Positions 58,099 to 64,000 of a stretch of 64,000 nucleotides of DNA are shown in pieces; position 1 is the first letter of the stretch, and each line of letters opens with the position of its first letter. The notes under the pieces are model-generated. The model saw only the letters and a program-made list of their open reading frames with translations. It was not told the DNA's origin and ran no database searches. The stretch spans positions 496,001 through 560,000 of the forward strand of contig OW568888.1 in NCBI GenBank assembly GCA_938743325.2. Reading direction: 5' to 3'. The stretch comes from Pycnococcus provasolii. Taxonomy: Eukaryota > Chlorophyta > Pseudoscourfieldiophyceae > Pseudoscourfieldiales > Pycnococcaceae. The position numbers and the translations under genes are program-made.

Positions 58099-60055
58099 AT
58101 GACTGCGAAGCTTCAGCAAGGTGAGGCAGAAGCGATGGCAAAATCCGCAGCAGACGCGAAGGTCCGCGATCATCTTAACGATCGACGACAGAAGGAGGCT
58201 GAGGAACGAGCACGGGCATTCGCCGAGGCGAAGGCAGCGACGCCAGCGCCGCAAGCCGCATCCGCTGCACCCGCTGCACCCGCGTCTGTCCCCCAAGCCG
58301 CACCGTCGCCTCAGCTGCGACAACAGGCCAAGCAGACGTCCGACGAGCAGGCACGGGCTCGCGCCGCCGCGGACGCCAAGGCGCGAGCAGCTCGACATGC
58401 AGCGCAAGAAGCAGGCGGAGGAACGTGCGAAGGCGTACGCGCAGGCCAAGTCCGAGGCACCCACGCCTGTCGCTCCGCCTGCACATGTGCCGCAGCAAAC
58501 CGACGAACAGGCAAGACGCGCCGAGGCGGCGAAGCAAGCCGAAGAGCGTGCAAAGGCATTCGCGGCGGCGAAGGCGACTGCCACGCCCGCCAGTGTGCCC
58601 GCATCACCGCCGGCGCCCGCTCCTCGCATGCGTTCGCAGCAGGATGGTCAGGCGCGACGCGAGGCGGAGGCGAAAGCACTTGCGGATGCGAAAGCGCGCG
58701 AGCAGCTCGACATGCAGCGCAAGAAGCAGGCGGAGGAACGTGCGAAGGCGTACGCGCAGGCCAAGTCCGAGGCACCCACGCCTGTCGCTCCGCCTGCACA
58801 TGTGCCGCAGCAAACCGACGAACAGGCAAGACGCGCCGAGGCGGCGAAGCAAGCCGAAGAGCGTGCAAAGGCATTCGCGGCGGCGAAGGCGACTGCCACG
58901 CCCGCCAGTGTGCCCGCATCACCGCCGGCGCCCGCTCCTCGCATGCGTTCGCAGCAGGATGACCAGTCGCGACGCGAGGCGGAGGCGAAAGCACTTGCGG
59001 ATGCGAAAGCGCGCGAGCAGCTCGACATGCAGCGCAAGAAGCAGGCGGAGGAGCGTGCGAAGGCGTACGCGCAGGCCAAGTCCGAGGCACCCACGCCTGT
59101 CGCTCCACCTGCACCAGCGGCGCCTGCACATGTGCCGCAGCAAACCGACGAACAGGCAAGACGCGCCGAGGCGGCGAAGCAAGCCGAAGAGCGTGCAAAG
59201 GCATTCGCGGCGGCGAAGGCGACTGCCACGCCCGCCAGTGTGCCCGCATCACCGCCGGCGCCCGCTCCTCGCATGCGTTCGCAGCAGGATGGTCAGGCGC
59301 GACGCGAGGCGGAGGCGAAAGCACTTGCGGATGCGAAAGCGCGCGAGCAGCTCGACATGCAGCGCAAGAAGCAGGCGGAGGAGCGTGCGAAGGCGTACGC
59401 GCAGGCCAAGTCCGAGGCACCCACGCCTGTCGCTCCACCTGCACATGTGCCGCAGCAAACCGACGAACAGGCAAGACGCGCCGAGGCGGCGAAGCAAGCC
59501 GAAGAGCGTGCAAAGGCATTCGCGGCGGCGAAGGCGACTGCCACGCCCGCCAGTGTGCCCGCATCACCGCCGGCGCCCGCTCCTCGCATGCGTTCGCAGC
59601 AGGATGGTCAGGCGCGACGCGAGGCGGAGGCGAAAGCACTTGCGGATGCGAAAGCGCGCGAGCAGCTCGACATGCAGCGCAAGAAGCAGGCGGAGGAGCG
59701 TGCGAAGGCGTACGCGCAGGCCAAGTCCGAGGCACCCACGCCTGTCGCTCCACCTGCACATGTGCCGCAGCAAACCGACGAACAGGCAAGACGCGCCGAG
59801 GCGGCGAAGCAAGCCGAAGAGCGTGCAAAGGCATTCGCGGCGGCGAAGGCGACTGCCACGCCCGCCAGTGTGCCCGCATCGCCGCCGGCGCCCGCTCCTC
59901 GCATGCGTCCGCAGCAGGATGACCAGTCGCGACGCGAAGCGGAGGCGAAAGCACTTGCGGATGCGAAAGCGCGCGAGCAGCTCGACATGCAGCGTAAGAA
60001 GCAGGCGGAGGAGCGTGCGAAGGCGTACGCGCAGGCCAAGTCCGACCCTAACTAA
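58099..60055 (+). CDS. Ala/Gln/Lys-rich protein of 105-residue repeats, with a probable 2-nt slip
   Basis: The frame from the ATG at 58099 (MTAKLQQGEAEAMAKSAADA) encodes a first, diverged unit. At about 58384 the sequence GCGCGAGCAG lacks one CG pair relative to the later units (GCGCGCGAGCAG), and the repeat pattern continues in another frame to 60055. From there come five full units: EQLDMQRKKQAEERAKAYAQ, a Pro/Val linker, DEQARRAEAAKQAEERAKAF, AAAKATATP and an RREAEAKALADAKA helix. The helices are long, charged and single-alpha-helix-like. No family, signal or domain is recognised. Either the slip is a sequencing error in a CG run, or the copy is broken. Confidence 0.55.
58385..60049 (+). 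repeat. 315-bp tandem repeat
   Basis: Units begin at 58385, 58700, 59015, 59345, 59660 and 59975 (the last partial). All have period 315 except the third, which is 330 because of a 15-base CACCAGCGGCGCCTG insertion. Units differ at few positions. Confidence 0.95.
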
Positions 60056-61252
60056 AAGTAAAACTAAAAAAAGCTAAAAAACAAAAAAAACCCACCAACC
60101 CAACCCTCGAGTCAAGTACCCGTATTACCCAACGTACCTATGAGTAGGTGGTGAGGTTGTGGTGAGTAAGGGAAGGTAGGGTGGTGGTAGGGTACGTGCA
60201 GGTAGGGTGAGGTTGTGGTAAGTTGACAGGTAGGGTGGGGTTAGGGTACGGGTGAGGCAGGCATGTGTAATGACCATTGTGTGTTGTGTTCATGTGTCTA
60301 CACACACAAACACACAACATATAAAAAAAAAGGCACAGACACAAACACAGACACAAAGGCAGGACGTACCTTAAGGCTCACACTTGACAAGCGTGCGTCA
60401 GTGATGAGATGGAAGATGTCGTGGACGAGGGAAGGGGGGAAAGGGGGGGGGGGGGGGGGGGAGGTTTCGGAACGAGGCGGGGCGTACTTTCGAAACGAGT
60501 CAAATATCGTACAGTATGCACGACAACTAGAGGATCAATTTTAGAGTTGCAAGGTGCCAGGCAGGCGCTGAGGGGCGGCGATGAGCGGAAAATTCCCAGT
60601 CTCATGAGTCCTCAGACTTCCGGTTAAGATATGGACGTCGTGGATGGTTGCCTTGGGCTGCCTTTTTGATTTGATCGTGCTCTCTAAGCTAAAAAGTCCA
60701 CAGCATGTGCCCCTTGGTACCTGTACCTTCGACTAACGTTAGAACAAGGTGTGGAAGGTTGAGGAGTCATACCAAACAAGGCTATCCATAGGTGTGCGAT
60801 CAGGTGATGTGAAGGCGAACCACCAGGCTCAACGTGTACTGTAGTTGCAAGTTGCAAGTTGTGGAAAGCGATGAATGGGTGTGGCGCGCGTGTTCCGTCC
60901 TTCCGAAACGGCTTCAGAGGGGAACCCACGGCCACGGGTAGGGTAGGAAGGCTACTTCCTACCCGTGGTGAAGTGCCGTGATGGGCCTTGAACAGCATCG
61001 GGCAGATTTGACTATTGTAGACGCTGGGCGCGTGCCTCTTTGATTTGATTTGCGGAATTGCACTTTTTACTGTGCTCTCCAGCCATTCTCATGGTGTCGC
61101 GGCATCTGTGTGCCTTGCCCTGCATGCAAAGCAGGCTACGGGCCGGGAAGTTTGTCCAAGACTTCCCTATCGTAGCCCCGAAGGAGAATGGGAGGAATTC
61201 CACTATTCGGACAGAGCCCCCGCGTGCTCTTCCCTGCCCCATTCTCATTCAC
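60056..61252. other. Intergenic region with GT-rich repeats, G19 tract and hairpin
   Basis: There is no supported gene. A GGTAGGGTG-type degenerate repeat covers about 60130-60250, followed by CA-rich DNA (60300-60360) and a G19 tract (60443-60461). At 60941-60964 GGGTAGGAAG and CTTCCTACCC form a perfect 10-bp stem around GCTA; an alternative 11-bp stem pairs CCACGGGTAGG (60932) with CCTACCCGTGG (60958). Short open frames here are shadows of simple sequence. Confidence 0.5.
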
Positions 61253-62020
61253 ATGGAGTTTCGCAGCTTCGAGGATGCGCGCACGTACGTGCGCACGCTT
61301 GGTCTGAGGAGCCAGTCGGAGTGGCGTGCGTGGAGCAGGTCAGGCGCGAGGCCGCAGGACATACCCGGCAATCCTCAGGCGACGTACTGGTCATCGGGCT
61401 GGACGTCGTACGGCGACTTCCTCGGGTACGCAGACGGCCAAGGTGCGCGCGGCACGTTTCGCTCGTTCGAGGAGGCGCGCACGTACGTGCGCACGCTCGG
61501 CCTGGGGAGCCAGTCGGAGTGGCGTGCGTGGAGCAGGTCAGGCGCGAGGCCGCAGGACATACCCGGCAATCCTCAGGCGACGTACTGGTCATCGGGCTGG
61601 ACGTCGTACGGCGACTTCCTCGGGTACGCAGACGGCCAAGGTGCGCGCGGCACGTTTCGCTCGTTCGAGGAGGCGCGCACGTACGTGCGCACGCTCGGCC
61701 TGGGGAGCCAGTCGGAGTGGCGTGCGTGGAGCAGGTCAGGCGCGAGGCCGCAGGACATACCCGGCAATCCTCAGGCGACGTACAGGTCATCGGGCTGGAC
61801 GTCGTACGGCGACTTCCTCGGGTACGCAGACGGCCAAGGTGCGCGCGGCACGTTTCGCTCGTTCGAGGAGGCGCGCACGTACGTGCGCACGCTCGGCCTG
61901 GGGAGCCAGTCGGAGTGGCGTGCGTGGAGCAGGTCAGGCGCGAGGCCGCAGGACATACCCGGCAATCCTCAGGCGACGTACAGGTCATCGGGCTGGACGT
62001 CGTACGGCGATTTTCTTTAG
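61253..62020 (+). CDS. Four near-identical integrase-like 66-residue repeats
   Basis: 255 residues from the ATG at 61253 (MEFRSFEDARTYVRTLGLRS) with four units, each FRSFEEARTYVRTLGLGSQS, EWRAWSRSGARPQDIPGNPQ, ATYRSSGWTSYGDFLGYADG. This is the same repeat as in the gene at 55548-57881 but on the other strand and much more uniform: after the first unit only the residue before SSGW (Trp or Arg) changes. The frame ends in the last unit right after GDFL with TAG, so the C-terminal domain of its neighbour is absent. The 198-bp period and near-perfect identity point to recent tandem expansion. DNA-binding is the usual guess for this repeat; nothing here proves it. Confidence 0.65.
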   Translation: MEFRSFEDARTYVRTLGLRSQSEWRAWSRSGARPQDIPGNPQATYWSSGWTSYGDFLGYADGQGARGTFRSFEEARTYVRTLGLGSQSEWRAWSRSGARPQDIPGNPQATYWSSGWTSYGDFLGYADGQGARGTFRSFEEARTYVRTLGLGSQSEWRAWSRSGARPQDIPGNPQATYRSSGWTSYGDFLGYADGQGARGTFRSFEEARTYVRTLGLGSQSEWRAWSRSGARPQDIPGNPQATYRSSGWTSYGDFL

Positions 62021-62158
62021 GCGCGATTGACGTGCTTGAGTGGATGACAAGTTGAGGAAACAGGGAGATCGTCATCCAGTCCCGGGTAATAGGTTGGGCG
62101 TTTTGGTGGGCAGCGCCATCAGTCCTTAAAGTTGATAGTTGTAACCAGCCGGCTTTCT

Positions 62159-62540
62159 TTACAACTTTTGGCAGCTTGATAGCAGCCTTGATGTCCCGCT
62201 TCTCGACACCCGCCTGCCCCGGTGCTCCGTCCGCTCCTCCTCGATATCAATGCGCCTCTCAATTCGTTCTTTTCTTGGCTCAGCCTGCTGTCCCAGTACG
62301 AACCGCATGATGATTCCATGCTTGTTGAACGTTGCATCAATCGCCTCCTCGTTCGGCGGAAACCACGTCGAGCGTAGCGCATCCCTCCTAGTGAACGAAT
62401 CGCGTTTTGGAGGCTGCTCCAAAAACGACGTGAATACCCCCACCACAGCGAGAATGTCTCTTTGGTGTTTTTTCGTGGACGATGACGATGATGTGGTGGT
62501 AATCTTCAGACTGTTGTTGACCCTGGGATCGTGATGATAA
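62159..62540 (-). pseudogene. GT31 beta-1,3-galactosyltransferase-like fragment
   Basis: The minus strand reads KKHQRDILAVVGVFTSFLEQ, RRDALRSTWFPPNEEAID and GIIMRFVLGQ, the typical beginning of family 31 glycosyltransferases (VGVFTGF, RRSLRMTWMP, IRFIIG in plants). The catalytic DxD region and the remaining 200 residues are missing; after about 62290 the frame degrades into Arg/Glu-rich sequence. No ATG is evident near the start. It is either a gene piece or an exon with lost continuation. GT31 enzymes decorate Golgi glycans. Confidence 0.6.
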
Positions 62541-62568
62541 CGCTGCTCCTGTTGTTGTTGTTGCTGCC

Positions 62569-62608
62569 CTGTAGTACTATCACGATTTATTTTATGATAG
62601 TACTACAG
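62569..62608. terminator. Perfect 14-bp inverted repeat
   Basis: CTGTAGTACTATCA (62569-62582) and TGATAGTACTACAG (62595-62608) pair perfectly around a 12-base AT-rich loop. It lies about 190 bases past the stop of the lectin/TPR gene and before the GT31 fragment, so it could shape a 3' end. It could also be the foldback of a tiny mobile element. Confidence 0.45.
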
Positions 62609-62801
62609 AAAGTCGTCGCGCCGCACGGTGCTCGCGAGCGATCGACTTGGCACGATTTCGAGCGTGCCGCCCGTGCCTGGCACTGCGCGGCCGTCCACCC
62701 AACGCGCGGGTGCGCCGCCACCCACCAGACGCTCCGCGCTGTAACGCGCATTGAATGTCGTCAGGGACGTGACACCGTAGAGGTTGAAGAACTTCGCAAG
62801 G

Positions 62802-64000
62802 TCAACACGCACCGCGCAGCGGCCTCGTATCGCTCGGATCCGACGCGCTCGCATCCATCCAGAAGCCAGCCTCCGCCGCGAGCTCGAGCACTTGCTTGAG
62901 CGTGAGAGGCTTACGCGGCGCGACGCCTGACTCCTCCCACCTCGCGGGCGTTACAGGCGCGTCCTTCGCGTACCCGTCCGACGCCGTGACTAAGAGGTTG
63001 TCCCCGCTCGTTGGTACAGGTAGCCTTGCTGCGCACTCCTCTCGTCCGTGCAGACAGACTTCGTTCGACGGGTCGATCTGCAGCGCACTCCCGAAGGCGT
63101 CGTATGCTTCGCGAAACTTGCCAATAGCGAACAGCGCGCTGGCGATTCGCGTGTACGCCTTCGCGCGCGCGTTGTCTGGCTCGTCGCACAGATTGAGCAT
63201 GGATACAGCATCGTAATTCAGCTCGTACCGCTTCCTTCGATCAGCCTCCTGCTGCTCCGTTCGCTCGCGAATCAGACGTTTGGCTGCCACCGTGCTCCAC
63301 GGGATGGCGCGAAACTTTTTATCTGCACCATTTGAAGGTGCCCGGGTGCACCTCGCTCGGCGACAGTGCGCGGGCGTGTACGTGAACACGTGCGCGTCGT
63401 TGAAAGTTCCGCAGTATCCACCAGCGTGGTTCGACATCACATCCACCGAGATCATGTCCATGCCCATGGCAAAGCATCCCTCGCTAGGTCCGCTCGGGCT
63501 CGTGCCGTACACCTCGAAGCCGTAGGAGAACGTGCCCTTGTAGAGCTCCTTCTCCTCAGGCGTGTAGTCCGAGTATCCGCAGCCATCCTTCTTGACAATT
63601 CCAAAGGTGACAATTTCTCCCACAGTTGCCTCAGACAAGTCGAATCCGTCGCACGTCTTGTTCGCAAGCATGTCAGAGAACTCCGCGGGATACGTCGTGT
63701 TCCACGCTGATCCAAACGCACACGTCGGCTGCACCGCCGCATCGGCGACACCGACGAGCGTCGGCGCCGTCATGTTCGACCAGAACGGCTCACCCGCCAT
63801 TCCGCACGTCGCCGTCACCGCGAGTGTCTTCACGCTGTTCTTGCACGGCTGCCCGAAGTTGCGAACAACCGCGTGCATGCGGCAGCTCTGCTTGCCAAGG
63901 CACTCCTTCGTCACCTCCTTCATCGACGTCGACGCCGAGCATCCGTCAACGTAGTAGGCACCCGCGGTTCCGCCGGTAACTCCAAAGTTGGCGTAGAGGA
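62802..64000 (-). CDS. SUEL-type lectin segment fused to TPR protein (5' end outside window)
   Basis: The frame is open to the window edge, so the start is missing. The first part (YANFGVTGGTAGAYYVDGCS, VTKECLGKQSCRMHAVVRNF, then GQPCKNSVKTLAVTATC) fits a SUEL/rhamnose-binding lectin domain, with Cys spacing C-x4-SC, PC and a final C. A Cys-containing extracellular-looking segment follows (YGFEVYGTSPSGPSEGCFAM, SNHAGGYCGTFNDAHVF). From about 63310 the protein changes character: WSTVAAKRLIRERTEQQEAD, then AKAYTRIASALFAIGKFREA, YDAFGSALQIDPSNEVCLHG, a TPR array of cytosolic type. No membrane helix separates the two parts, which is odd for a real protein, so a gene fusion or captured fragment is possible. 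A pseudogene cannot be excluded, although the frame is intact. Confidence 0.6.
   Translation of the reverse strand, partial: LYANFGVTGGTAGAYYVDGCSASTSMKEVTKECLGKQSCRMHAVVRNFGQPCKNSVKTLAVTATCGMAGEPFWSNMTAPTLVGVADAAVQPTCAFGSAWNTTYPAEFSDMLANKTCDGFDLSEATVGEIVTFGIVKKDGCGYSDYTPEEKELYKGTFSYGFEVYGTSPSGPSEGCFAMGMDMISVDVMSNHAGGYCGTFNDAHVFTYTPAHCRRARCTRAPSNGADKKFRAIPWSTVAAKRLIRERTEQQEADRRKRYELNYDAVSMLNLCDEPDNARAKAYTRIASALFAIGKFREAYDAFGSALQIDPSNEVCLHGREECAARLPVPTSGDNLLVTASDGYAKDAPVTPARWEESGVAPRKPLTLKQVLELAAEAGFWMDASASDPSDTRPLRGAC

Noticed and set aside
61245-62075. Antisense frame across the 198-bp repeats as a gene
   Set aside because: It is Cys/Thr/Arg-rich shadow sequence; the plus strand carries the known repeat pattern and the ATG.
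1-64000. tRNA, rRNA, snRNA genes
   Set aside because: I scanned for B-box-like GGTTCRANYCC and known snRNA cores and found no stretch with a matching cloverleaf or core; short chance matches (for example near 14755, GGTTCGCCTCT) lack the rest.

Overview
The window is nuclear DNA from a gene-dense, GC-rich unicellular eukaryote, most likely a marine microalga (prasinophyte- or stramenopile-like); I cannot fix the species. The evidence is eukaryote-only genes (P5A ATPase, USO1/p115, SCAMP, the ER lectin OS-9 with a C-terminal KHDEL, ARL2BP, a centromeric histone H3), nearly intron-less coding with two short GT-AG introns, CACC-type contexts at some start codons, and short TTAGGG/TTTAGGG arrays between genes. 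Repeat-rich EF-hand/BspA-type and integrase-like-repeat proteins also fit algal genomes.

Layout. 0-12 kb holds ordinary housekeeping genes: a two-RRM protein, a P5A ATPase, a divergent DDB1/MMS1-like propeller protein, and ARL2BP on a divergent promoter. 12-21 kb is looser. It has an AT-rich gap, a CheR-type methyltransferase, a single-pass EF-hand/BspA surface protein, and then about 2 kb of non-coding DNA with a duplicated leader, a small inverted-repeat transposon, one of two copies of a dispersed repeat, and TTAGGG arrays; a small two-exon gene follows. 21-37.5 kb is again dense: RidA-like, USO1, a giant acidic nuclear-type protein, SCAMP, GNAT, a Mutator-like transposase remnant, OS-9 and an IQ-motif protein.

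37.5-43 kb is a mosaic of host gene pieces: a CPSF160 C-terminal fragment, a methionine synthase fragment, an unidentified minus-strand piece, and a fusion of an MLKL/MCA-like four-helix region to the C-terminal half of an FSP1/AIFM2-like oxidoreductase. 43-50 kb holds an orphan 668-aa gene between oppositely oriented homopolymer tracts, an EcsC-family gene, a small proline-rich gene, CenH3, and a Cys-rich protein with 17-aa repeats. 50-55.5 kb is a second mosaic: two nearly identical 1.5-kb units of a Gly/Ser-rich surface-protein repeat, a second methionine synthase snippet, then broken cadherin-like/LamG/filamin-like modules. 55.5-64 kb holds two genes made of the same 64-66-aa repeat, an Ala/Gln/Lys repeat protein with a likely 2-nt slip, a GT31 fragment and a SUEL-lectin/TPR fusion running off the window.

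There is no operon logic. The secretory-pathway genes (P5A ATPase, USO1, SCAMP, OS-9) share a compartment but show no sign of co-regulation. The most unusual aspects are the modular repeat proteins, the gene-fragment mosaics with hairpin elements at or near two of their edges, and the dispersed repeat that supplies the start codon of the CheR-like gene. Many first in-frame codons are non-ATG, so I moved starts to the first plausible ATG.
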